This document shows, piece by piece, positions 1 through 6,837 of a DNA stretch of 22,704 nucleotides. The stretch lies in the NCBI GenBank assembly GCA_947595555.1, contig CANQES010000011.1, positions 1 to 22,704 of the forward strand, written 5' to 3'. This DNA is from an uncultured Clostridia bacterium. GTDB taxonomy: Bacteria; Bacillota; Clostridia; TANB77; CAG-508. Within the stretch, counting starts at the first letter, position 1. Each line of letters opens with the position of its first letter. Made by a program: the position numbers and the translations under genes. The notes under the pieces were generated by a model. That model saw nothing but the letters and a program-made list of their open reading frames with translations. It was not told where the DNA came from and searched no databases.

Positions 1-20
1 AATTTTTAATAAAGATTTGT

Positions 21-48
21 GCCTTCCGCAGACGAGCTAAGCGAAGGC
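21..48 (+). promoter_or_regulatory. GC-rich hairpin in the asnS leader
   Basis: GCCTTCCGC (21-29) can pair with GCGAAGGC (41-48), giving an eight-base-pair stem with one bulged C and a loop of about 11 bases, a few bases before the asnS ribosome binding site (AAGGAAGG, 49-56). It stands out as GC-rich in an AT-rich context. It could modulate translation of asnS or be the remains of an upstream structure cut by the window edge. No T-box sequence is visible, but only 20 bases of upstream sequence are available. Confidence 0.25.
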
Positions 49-57
49 AAGGAAGGA

Positions 58-1461
58 ATGAGATTAATAATGAAAAATATAACTGTAAAAAATTTATACC
101 AAAATACTGAAGAATATAAAAATAAAGAAATCACTATTGAAGGTTGGGTAAAAACTGTAAGAGATTCTAAAACATTTGGATTTATTGAATTAAATGACGG
201 AACATTTTTCAAAAACGTTCAAATTGTTTTCAATGATAAATTAAATAATTTTGAAGAGATTTGTAAACTAACTATTAGTTCATCTATTCATGTAACTGGT
301 CATTTTATCCTAACAGAAAACGCAAAACAGCCATTTGAAATACAAGCAACTGCTATTGACATAGAAAGTCTATCTGATAGAGACTATCCTCTTCAAAATA
401 AAAAACATTCTTTTGAATATCTAAGAACTATTGCACACTTACGTCCAAGAGCAAATACTTTTAATGCTGTTTTTCGTGTTAGAAGTGCTTTAGCATATGC
501 AATTCACAAATTCTTTCAAGAAAGAGGTTTTGTCTATGTCAATACACCTATTTTGACAGGAAGTGATGCTGAAGGTGCTGGAGAAATGTTTAATGTCAAC
601 TCATTTAATTTACAAGATATTCCTAAAAATGATAATGGTGAAGTTGATTTTTCTCAAGATTTCTTTGGTAAACCTGCACACCTAACAGTAAGTGGACAAT
701 TAAATGCTGAAACTTTTGCACAAAGTTTTTGCAATGTTTATACTTTTGGTCCTACTTTCCGTGCTGAAAATTCTAATACCGTAAAACATGCTGCTGAATT
801 CTGGATGATTGAGCCTGAAATCTGCTTTGCTGATTTAAAAGATGATATGGATTTAGCAGAAGATATGATTAAATATATTTTTCAATATGTGCTAGATAAT
901 TGCCCAGAAGAAATGAAATTTTTTAATAAGTTTATTGATAATGGATTATTAGAAAGATTACATCATGTAATTTCTTCTGACTTCGTAAGAATTAGTTATA
1001 CTGATGCTATTAAAGAATTAGAAAAACATAATGATAATTTTGAATTTAAGGTTTCTTGGGGTGTAGATTTGCAAACTGAACATGAAAGATATTTATGTGA
1101 AAGTATTTTTAAAAAGCCAGTTTTTGTTACTGATTATCCAAAAGATATTAAAGCCTTTTATATGAAACAAAATCCAGATGGTAAAACTGTTGCAGCTAGT
1201 GATTTATTGGTTCCTGGTATTGGAGAAATTATTGGTGGTAGCCAAAGAGAAGAAAATTATGATAAACTACTAAATCGTATGAAGGAACTAAATATGCCTT
1301 TACAAGAATACTCTTGGTATTTAGATTTAAGAAAATATGGAAGTTGTAAACATGCTGGTTTTGGTTTAGGTTTTGAAAGAGCTATTATGTATTTAACCGG
1401 TATGCAAAATATTCGTGATGTAATTCCATTTCCTAGAACACCAAAAAATTGTGAATTTTAA
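58..1461 (+). CDS. asnS: Asparaginyl-tRNA synthetase
   Basis: Cytoplasmic class IIb aminoacyl-tRNA synthetase that charges tRNA-Asn with asparagine at the expense of ATP. The N-terminal ~110 residues form the OB-fold anticodon-binding domain (ITIEGWVKTVRDSKTFGFIE). The catalytic core follows, with class II motif 2 around FGPTFRAENSNT and motif 3 in GFGLGFERAIMYLTG, and the typical C-terminal end IPFPRTPKNCEF. Length (about 465 residues) is normal for bacterial AsnS. Two starts are possible. ATG at 58 has the better-placed Shine-Dalgarno (AAGG about five bases upstream). ATG at 70 gives the N-terminus MKNITVKNLYQN, which better matches the family. The frame stays open further upstream to a GTG at 19, but that reads through the leader hairpin. 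The gene stands alone, with an intrinsic terminator right after it. Confidence 0.96.
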   Translation: MRLIMKNITVKNLYQNTEEYKNKEITIEGWVKTVRDSKTFGFIELNDGTFFKNVQIVFNDKLNNFEEICKLTISSSIHVTGHFILTENAKQPFEIQATAIDIESLSDRDYPLQNKKHSFEYLRTIAHLRPRANTFNAVFRVRSALAYAIHKFFQERGFVYVNTPILTGSDAEGAGEMFNVNSFNLQDIPKNDNGEVDFSQDFFGKPAHLTVSGQLNAETFAQSFCNVYTFGPTFRAENSNTVKHAAEFWMIEPEICFADLKDDMDLAEDMIKYIFQYVLDNCPEEMKFFNKFIDNGLLERLHHVISSDFVRISYTDAIKELEKHNDNFEFKVSWGVDLQTEHERYLCESIFKKPVFVTDYPKDIKAFYMKQNPDGKTVAASDLLVPGIGEIIGGSQREENYDKLLNRMKELNMPLQEYSWYLDLRKYGSCKHAGFGLGFERAIMYLTGMQNIRDVIPFPRTPKNCEF

Positions 1462-1474
1462 TAAAAAGAAAGTC

Positions 1475-1510
1475 GCCACTGAAAATATGTCTTTTCAGTG
1501 GCTTTTTTTT
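1475..1510 (+). terminator. Intrinsic terminator of asnS
   Basis: A perfect 11-bp stem GCCACTGAAAA (1475-1485) / TTTTCAGTGGC (1492-1502) with a six-base loop is followed by eight T residues. It lies 13 bases after the asnS stop. The T-run reaches the stop codon of the convergent small gene. On the minus strand the stem is followed by a less regular T-rich stretch, so it may also stop transcription of that gene. Confidence 0.93.
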
Positions 1511-1691
1511 AGTACCTCTGGAGTCTATTAGACTCCTTTTCAACAGTTTTGATGAGCTCTTCGAGCTCCGCTGTCGAAAACGGAAGATTTTTTGCTTCTA
1601 CTGCTTGCCGGGCAAGCCATGGCGCCTGTCCTCTATAATGCATCTCCCATGCAATGGCCTTTGCCTTCCTTTGAACATCTTCTTTTACCAT
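1509..1691 (-). CDS. Small protein of unknown function (60 aa)
   Basis: Not recognised. The 60-residue product is soluble, has no signal peptide or membrane segment, and is probably mostly helical (a K/E/A/L-rich C-terminal half containing AELEELIKTVEKE). It has a good ribosome binding site (AAAGGA about six bases before the ATG) and a plausible promoter upstream (1756-1784), so it is likely expressed. Base composition is clearly richer in G+C than its neighbours (for example the stretch encoding RGQAPWLARQAVE), unlike the AT-rich flanks, which hints at a different origin or strong constraint. It is convergent with asnS across a shared terminator. Confidence 0.6.
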   Translation of the reverse strand: MVKEDVQRKAKAIAWEMHYRGQAPWLARQAVEAKNLPFSTAELEELIKTVEKESNRLQRY

Positions 1692-1755
1692 TTTTTTCCT
1701 TTCTACCTAGCTGAAATACTGCCAGGATTTTTTTGCTAAACCTATAGTTACTTAT

Positions 1756-1784
1756 ATTTTAACATATTTTACATAATTTTGCAA
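1756..1784 (-). promoter_or_regulatory. Putative promoter of the 60-aa gene
   Basis: On the minus strand, TTGCAA (1784-1779), a 17-base spacer and TAAAAT (1761-1756) form a sigma-A-like promoter, about 65 bases upstream of the ATG at 1691. In such AT-rich DNA, chance matches are common, so this rests on spacing and position. Confidence 0.4.
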
Positions 1785-1790
1785 ATTTAT

Positions 1791-2212
1791 AAATTTAATT
1801 TTCCACTTTGCATACTAACTTGCACTATATGTTAAAAATGAAAAATATATTTTGTTCATTTCGTTCAAAAAAAACTTGTAACTTAAAAAAATGAGCCTCT
1901 TTCACGAAAAAAATAACTTATTTATCTATTTTGAATGAATTATTTGTGTGACTGAAGTAAGTTTAAGAATTCTTAAATCATTTTATGGAAAGCGTTCAAT
2001 TTTATATTGGAAGGGTGCCATAAAATGATTTTAGAATTCTTTTACTTATGGAAGAAACCAAAGAATTTATGAAAAATCGATAAATAAGTTATTTTTCGTG
2101 AACATCCCTCATTTTTTTAATAACAAGTTCTATTTTTCTCGACATTCAAGCAATATATTTTTCATTTTTAACATATAGTGCAAGTTAGTATGCAAAAATG
2201 GAACTTAAATTT
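1791..2212. repeat. Long nested imperfect palindrome (~420 bp)
   Basis: The region between the 60-aa gene and adhE folds back on itself over its whole length. The outer arms pair around GCATACTAACTTGCACTATA (from 1810) with its exact complement ending near 2193. Inner arms pair AATAACTTATTTATC (from 1912) with GATAAATAAGTTATT (ending near 2093). The innermost stem pairs AATCATTTTATGG with CCATAAAATGATT around a ~29-base loop near 2005. The right arm ends over the adhE stop codon, so the element can serve as a long terminator hairpin for adhE. It contains no gene. Its core is duplicated at 6617-6837. It may be a MITE-like non-autonomous element or a structured RNA. Confidence 0.8.
1874..2094 (+). 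repeat. 221-bp palindromic repeat, copy 1
   Basis: Aligned base for base with 6617-6837, this 221-bp segment shows about six substitutions and no gaps (roughly 97% identity), in the same orientation. It begins ACTTGTAACTTAAAAAAATG and ends AAATAAGTTATTT. It forms the middle of a longer palindrome here, but no open gene reads into it, unlike copy 2. Confidence 0.92.
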
Positions 2213-4817
2213 CTTTTCCATAATATGCATCTAATAAAATTTGTTTTAATTCTTCTACTAATGGTAATCTTGGATTAGCTGTTGTACATTGGTCTTCAAA
2301 AGCTCTATCTGCAAGCATATCCACTTTTGCTAAAAATTCCTGTTCATCAATTCCAGTCTCTTGCAAAGATTTTGGAATATTCAAATGCTGATTCATCTCT
2401 TGAATTTTCCTAATCAAACTATTAATTCCTTCTTCTTTACTATTAGCTTGTAGACCTACTTTTTTAGCCAATTCATAATACTTTTCATCTGCAATAAAAT
2501 ATTCATATTTAGGGAAAGACACAAACTTACTTGGCTTTGAACTATTATATCTAATCACATAAGGCAAAATAATAGCATTAATTCTACCATGTGGCAAATG
2601 AAATTCAGCTCCAAGTTTATGAGCTAGAGAATGATTAATTCCCAAGAAGGCATTTGTAAATGCCATACCTGCAATAGTACTTGCATTATGCATTTTTTCT
2701 CTTGCTAATCTATTTGTTCCATCATCATATGCCATTTCCAAATATGTCATAACAATTTCCGTTGCTTTTTCTGCCAAACCATCTGTATAATCAGATGCCA
2801 TATTAGACACATAAGCTTCTATTGCATGTGTTAGTACATCCATTCCAGTATCTGCTGTTACAGATTTTGGTAAACTCATTACCAAATCTGGGTCTACTAT
2901 AGCTACATCTGGTGTTAATTCATAGTCTGCTAATGGATATTTTTTATTTTTCTCCTTGTCAGTAATAACTGCAAATGATGTTACTTCTGACCCAGTTCCT
3001 GATGTTGTTGGAATTGCAACCATTTTACATTTAGTACCTAATTTAGGAAACTTATAAGTACGTTTCCTAATATCCATAAATTTCAATTTTAATCCTTCTA
3101 CATCTGCATCTGGATTTTCGTAAAATAACCACATTCCCTTTGCAGCATCTATTGGACTTCCTCCACCAATAGCGATAATCACATCTGGCTTAAAATTGTT
3201 CATTACTGCTACACCCTTTTTAACTGTATCAAAAGAAGGGTCTGATTCTACTTCACTAAATATTTCAGAATGCACATGTTTATGTCTTTTTCTCAAATGA
3301 TATAAAATTTTATCAACATATCCTAATTTTATCATGCCTTCATCTGTTACAATAAAAGCCCTTTCAATGTCTGGCATCTTTTCTAAATATTGAATTGAAC
3401 CTGCTTCAAAATATATTTTTTCTGGAATTTTAAACCACTGCATATTAACTCTCCTTTTCGCAACTCTTTTTATATTAATTAAATTTACAGATGATACATT
3501 TGCTGTTGTTGAGTTTCCTCCAAATGAACCACATCCTAATGTAAGTGATGGCATATTAGTATTATAAATATCACCTATTGCTCCATGAGTTGATGGAGAA
3601 TTTACTATAATCCTTCCTGCCTTCATTGTTTTCGAAAATCTTAACGTTATATCTTTATCTTCACAATGAATTACAGCAGAATGTCCAAGTCCTCCAAATT
3701 CTAACAATCTTTCTGACTTTTCAATTCCTTCGTCTTCATTTTCAACAATGTAGTAAGTTAATACTGGACTAAGTTTTTCTTTTGAAAATGGATAATCCCT
3801 TCCGATTCCTTCTTCATATACTACTAATACTTTAGTATCTTTTGGTACTTCAAATCCTGCCTCTTTTGCAATTTGATATGGAGATTGCCCCGGTACATGA
3901 GATTTTAATTTGTAACCATATTCTTCGTTGTATTCAAACATGCTTGAAGCTAATTTATTTTTTTCTTCTGGATTTACAAAGTAGCAACCTGCTTCTCTCA
4001 TTAATCTTTCAAATTCTTCATAAATGTCTTTATCAACTAAAACTGCTTGTTCAGAAGCACATATCATTCCGTTGTCAAAAGCTTTTGATAGTACTAAATC
4101 ATTCACAGTTGTTTTTAGTTTGGCTGTTTTGTTAATATAGCATGGAACATTACCAGGCCCTACTCCTAAAGCTGGCTTTCCACACGAATAAGCAGCTTTT
4201 ACCATGCCCGTTCCACCTGTTGCTAAAATTAAGTTTACATCTGGATGGTTCATTAGTAATCTAGTAGCTAATATACTTGGTTCTTCAATCCACAAAATAC
4301 AATTTTCTGGCGCTCCAGCCTCTATTGCAGCATCTCTTAAAATTCTAGCCGCTTCACTACTACTCTTTTGAGCGGATGGATGAAATCCAAATATAATTAC
4401 ATTTCTTGTTTTGGCTGCTATAATAGATTTAAACATAGTTGTAGATGTTGGATTTGTAACTGGTGTCACACCTGCAATTATTCCAACTGGTTCAGCTATT
4501 TCTACATAGTCTTCTTCATCATTTTCACTAATAATTCCTACTGTTTTTTCGTATTTTATGCTGTGATATATATATTCTGTTGCAAACATGTTCTTTGTTA
4601 TTTTATCTTCATAAATTCCTCTTCCTGTTTCTTCTACTGCCAATTTTGCAAGCTCCATATGATGCTCTAAACCAGCCATTGACATTGCCTTTGTTATTTT
4701 GTCTACTGCTTGTTGGTCTAATTTTAAGTATTCTCTTGACGCTATTTTCGCTTTTTCGATTAACTCATTTATCATGTTTTGAACTTTTTGTTCATCTTGA
4801 TTTGTATTTTCAGACAT
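2205..4817 (-). CDS. adhE: Bifunctional acetaldehyde-CoA/alcohol dehydrogenase
   Basis: Fermentative enzyme converting acetyl-CoA to acetaldehyde and then ethanol, oxidising two NADH. At 870 residues it has the usual AdhE length and both domains. The N-terminal ~440 residues are a CoA-acylating aldehyde dehydrogenase, with GVGPGNVPCYI and the catalytic cysteine in NGMICASEQ. The C-terminal part, from about residue 455, is an iron-dependent alcohol dehydrogenase, with IAIGGGSPIDAAKGMW, TTSGTGSEVTSFAV and the metal-binding histidine regions around HAIEAYVS, GINHSLAHKLGAEFHLPHGR. AdhE proteins of this type assemble into cytoplasmic spirosomes. The ATG at 4817 follows GAGGAGG by about seven bases, and a consensus promoter lies at 4856-4883. 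It is transcribed alone and ends in the palindrome. I see no convincing Rex operator, although Rex control is usual for this gene in Bacillota. Confidence 0.97.
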   Translation of the reverse strand: MSENTNQDEQKVQNMINELIEKAKIASREYLKLDQQAVDKITKAMSMAGLEHHMELAKLAVEETGRGIYEDKITKNMFATEYIYHSIKYEKTVGIISENDEEDYVEIAEPVGIIAGVTPVTNPTSTTMFKSIIAAKTRNVIIFGFHPSAQKSSSEAARILRDAAIEAGAPENCILWIEEPSILATRLLMNHPDVNLILATGGTGMVKAAYSCGKPALGVGPGNVPCYINKTAKLKTTVNDLVLSKAFDNGMICASEQAVLVDKDIYEEFERLMREAGCYFVNPEEKNKLASSMFEYNEEYGYKLKSHVPGQSPYQIAKEAGFEVPKDTKVLVVYEEGIGRDYPFSKEKLSPVLTYYIVENEDEGIEKSERLLEFGGLGHSAVIHCEDKDITLRFSKTMKAGRIIVNSPSTHGAIGDIYNTNMPSLTLGCGSFGGNSTTANVSSVNLINIKRVAKRRVNMQWFKIPEKIYFEAGSIQYLEKMPDIERAFIVTDEGMIKLGYVDKILYHLRKRHKHVHSEIFSEVESDPSFDTVKKGVAVMNNFKPDVIIAIGGGSPIDAAKGMWLFYENPDADVEGLKLKFMDIRKRTYKFPKLGTKCKMVAIPTTSGTGSEVTSFAVITDKEKNKKYPLADYELTPDVAIVDPDLVMSLPKSVTADTGMDVLTHAIEAYVSNMASDYTDGLAEKATEIVMTYLEMAYDDGTNRLAREKMHNASTIAGMAFTNAFLGINHSLAHKLGAEFHLPHGRINAIILPYVIRYNSSKPSKFVSFPKYEYFIADEKYYELAKKVGLQANSKEEGINSLIRKIQEMNQHLNIPKSLQETGIDEQEFLAKVDMLADRAFEDQCTTANPRLPLVEELKQILLDAYYGKEI

Positions 4818-4855
4818 AAAAATTCCTCCTCTTTTGTATTAGTTTAACCATATTT

Positions 4856-4883
4856 ATTATATATTATTAGAAAAATTTGTCAA
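4856..4883 (-). promoter_or_regulatory. Putative adhE promoter
   Basis: On the minus strand a perfect TTGACA (4883-4878), a 16-base spacer and a perfect TATAAT (4861-4856) precede the adhE start by about 40 bases. This is the strongest sigma-A-type match in the window and fits a highly expressed fermentation gene. Confidence 0.75.
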
Positions 4884-4921
4884 GAATTTTAAAATTTGTT
4901 GTTGTTATTTTACCCCATTAC

Positions 4922-5082
4922 TTAAATTACATTATTGTGCGTATATTTGAAATGACAGCAAATGGAATGAATGCGTATGAAATAGCAGATATATTAACAG
5001 AAGAAAAACAACTAAAGAAGAACAATATTTTTTTCCTAATACACACGAACCTATAATATCACAAGAACTATGGGATAATTGA
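4922..5082 (+). pseudogene. Remnant of a large serine recombinase
   Basis: Two short translated pieces in different frames match the 'Recombinase' domain of large serine site-specific recombinases. The frame starting at 4937 gives VRIFEMTANGMNAYEIADIL, followed by TEEKQL. The frame from 5032 gives FPNTHEPIISQELWDN and then a stop. In intact recombinases these motifs (IFEMYANGMSxYEIAxxL and HEPIISxELWD) lie some 30-50 residues further apart, so this copy has an internal deletion, a frameshift, and has lost its catalytic N-terminus and C-terminus. It has no start codon or ribosome binding site. It suggests a past mobile element between adhE and the pilin-like gene. Identification rests on motif recognition only. 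Confidence 0.65.
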
Positions 5083-5137
5083 ATTTACTTTTTTAATTGA
5101 AGAAACAAAAAAATATGAAATAATATTATATCACATC

Positions 5138-5166
5138 TTGACATAATTCAAGTGTATTGATAAAAT
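5138..5166 (+). promoter_or_regulatory. Putative promoter of the prepilin-like gene
   Basis: TTGACA (5138-5143), a 17-base spacer and TAAAAT (5161-5166) form a near-consensus sigma-A promoter. It is about 95 bases before the ATG at 5260, leaving an untranslated leader of roughly 85 bases in which I see no recognisable riboswitch. The ribosome binding site is a perfect AGGAGG (5246-5251), eight bases before the ATG. Confidence 0.65.
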
Positions 5167-5259
5167 CATATTATATTAAATCTGTTTTTTAGAACTTAGG
5201 ACATGTATACTAAGTATAAAAATGTAAATAATAACAAAAGAAAGTAGGAGGAACAAAAA

Positions 5260-6624
5260 ATGAGAAAAAACAAAGGAATAACACTAATTGCATTAGTTAT
5301 CACAATCATAGTATTATTAATTTTAGCGGGAGTAAGTATAGCAACATTACTTGGAGAAAATGGAATATTAAATCAGGCAACAAAAGCAGTAGAAAAAACC
5401 AATAGTGCAACAGAAAAAGAAAAAGTGCAATTAGCATGTAATGCACAAATGTCAAAAAACGCAGAAAAAGGAAAATACACAATTGATGTAGAAGATATAA
5501 ATGACATACAAGAAGAATTAGATAGTTTAAAAGCAGGAGCAAAAATAACAGAAAATTCGAATCCAATAGAAGTAGTATTTCCTAACGGAAATATCTATGC
5601 AATAAACAATGGAAAAGTATTAGAACAAGCAAAAGTAGGAGAAAAAGTAACAGGAAAAAATAAAGCATATACAAACAATGGAACAGCGATAATTCCAGAA
5701 GGATTTACAATAGTGCCAGGATGTGATGATGTATCAGAGGGCTTAGTAATATCAGATGATGAAGGAGACACAGAAGAAATAGGAAAAGACAAAATAGCAG
5801 AAGGAAATCAATTTGTGTGGGTGCCAGTAAAGAATTTTGATGAGTTTAAGAGAGAAAATGGATATTTAAATGGCAACTTACAATCATGTAATTTTGTGTC
5901 AGATGAAATTATGACGGGAAAATGGTATGAGCCAGAAGGAGATGGAGAAACAGTAGATGAAGGAGCAAACACGATAGTAAAAGAAGCTCAAGAAATGTAT
6001 AAAAGTGTAAAAGACAATGGAGGATTTTATATAGGAAGATATGAGACTGGAACAACTGAAGCAAATGGTATTGGAATAAGAGGAAAGATGGTATGCAAAA
6101 AAGGCGTAACAGTATATAATAGTATAAAATGGGGAAATAGTATAAATGATGAAAAAGAAGCAGCAATAAAAATAGCAAGAGAATTTGCGACTCAGGAAAA
6201 TTACACAAGTGTAACAAGTACATTATGTTATGGAGTACAATGGGATGCAGTAATGAAATGGATGAAGGATATAGATAACATAAATGCAACAAATGAAGAT
6301 GTAAATAAAAATAAATATATAATAGATAGTACAAAAATGGGATGGTATAAAGAAAATTATACTGAAGGAAATGCGGATCATAAAACAGGAATAGATATAG
6401 GAAGTGGAGAAAATAATAAAAGCAATAAAGTGAAAAACATATACGACATGGCAGGTAATGTAGCAGAAGTAATAATGGAAGTAAGTACAAATTTAAATCA
6501 ATCATGCAGAGGAGGTGCCTTTTGCGATAGTAGCGTTTCTTATTCAATGTCTAATCGCGGTAATTACAATGGTTCACAAGATTTTGATAGCTACTACGGA
6601 TTTCGTGTAACTTTATACTTGTAA
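5260..6624 (+). CDS. Prepilin-like protein with C-terminal FGE/C-type-lectin-like domain; likely DGR target
   Basis: A 454-residue fusion. Residues 1-30 form a type IV prepilin N-terminus: short basic leader MRKNKG, then the hydrophobic ITLIALVITIIVLLILAGVS. The glutamate usual at position +5 after cleavage is replaced by alanine. About residues 30-150 contain a polar, lysine/glutamate-rich segment. From FVWVPVKNF (about residue 186) to the end is an FGE-sulfatase (SUMF1-type, C-type-lectin fold) domain, with FYIGRYETG and IYDMAGNVAEVIMEV. The catalytic cysteines of true formylglycine-generating enzymes are not evident, so a binding rather than an enzymatic role is likely. The end, from CRGG to GFRVTLYL (residues 416-454), looks like a DGR variable region. 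The coding strand is strongly A-rich with A-ending codons, except in that tail, which uses NNC/NNT codons. Promoter and AGGAGG are excellent. Probably a surface-displayed or pilus-associated adhesin; ligand unknown. Confidence 0.85.
   Translation: MRKNKGITLIALVITIIVLLILAGVSIATLLGENGILNQATKAVEKTNSATEKEKVQLACNAQMSKNAEKGKYTIDVEDINDIQEELDSLKAGAKITENSNPIEVVFPNGNIYAINNGKVLEQAKVGEKVTGKNKAYTNNGTAIIPEGFTIVPGCDDVSEGLVISDDEGDTEEIGKDKIAEGNQFVWVPVKNFDEFKRENGYLNGNLQSCNFVSDEIMTGKWYEPEGDGETVDEGANTIVKEAQEMYKSVKDNGGFYIGRYETGTTEANGIGIRGKMVCKKGVTVYNSIKWGNSINDEKEAAIKIAREFATQENYTSVTSTLCYGVQWDAVMKWMKDIDNINATNEDVNKNKYIIDSTKMGWYKENYTEGNADHKTGIDIGSGENNKSNKVKNIYDMAGNVAEVIMEVSTNLNQSCRGGAFCDSSVSYSMSNRGNYNGSQDFDSYYGFRVTLYL
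6508..6616 (+). other. Putative DGR variable region (VR)
   Basis: The 3' end of the prepilin-like gene encodes RGG, then about 27 residues rich in S, N, Y, D and G, then GFRVTL. This is the arrangement seen in FGE-type targets of diversity-generating retroelements. Between 6517 and 6597 most codons end in C or T (GCC TTT TGC GAT AGT AGC GTT ...), as expected if a template rich in AAC/AAT codons was copied with adenine mutagenesis. Upstream codons mostly end in A. The invariant tail plus the palindrome downstream occupy the place of the IMH and hairpin in known DGRs. No template repeat or reverse transcriptase lies in this window. Confidence 0.6.
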
Positions 6625-6837
6625 CTTAAAAAAATGAGCCTCTTTCGCGAAGAAAATAACTTATTTATCTATTTTGAATAAATTATTTGTGTGACTGAAG
6701 TAAGTTTAAGAATTCTTAAATCATTTTATGGAAAGTGTTCAATTTTATATTGGAAGGGTGCCATAAAATGATTTTAGAATTCTTTTACTTATGTAGGAAA
6801 CCAAAGAATTTATGAAAAATCGATAAATAAGTTATTT
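6617..6837 (+). repeat. 221-bp palindromic repeat, copy 2
   Basis: Second copy of the 1874-2094 element, same length and orientation, about six substitutions. Its first bases (ACTTGTAA) are the last codons and stop of the prepilin-like gene. Its last bases contain the TAA stop (6834-6832) of the convergent TPR gene, so the element fills the whole gap between the two genes. The internal palindrome (AATCATTTTATGG / CCATAAAATGATT, AATAACTTATTTATC / GATAAATAAGTTATT) can fold from either strand and probably terminates both transcripts. In a DGR setting it is where a cruciform would help target recognition. The long outer arms seen around copy 1 are missing here. Confidence 0.92.

Noticed and set aside
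1750..1873. Possible DGR template repeat beside palindrome copy 1, because copy 1 also begins ACTTGTAAC and is preceded by ATTTCGT as in the variable region
   Set aside because: Beyond those few bases there is no similarity to the variable region; the sequence upstream is part of the palindrome arm.
1791..2212. CRISPR array or tandem repeat
   Set aside because: The repetition is inverted (a single fold-back), not direct repeats with spacers.
4368..4670. Open frames on the plus strand within adhE
   Set aside because: Cysteine/phenylalanine-rich antisense shadows of a well-conserved gene, no start signals.
4818..4930. Rex operator in the adhE promoter region
   Set aside because: No TTGTTA-n6-TTAACA-like palindrome is present; only AT-rich partial matches.
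5909..6547. Long open frame on the minus strand, opposite the prepilin-like gene
   Set aside because: It is a leucine/tyrosine/histidine-rich shadow of the A-rich coding strand, with no ribosome binding site and low-complexity product; the plus-strand gene has clear domains.
5260..6624. True formylglycine-generating enzyme (sulfatase maturase)
   Set aside because: The prepilin N-terminus, absence of recognisable catalytic cysteine motifs and the DGR-like tail favour a binding role for the fold.
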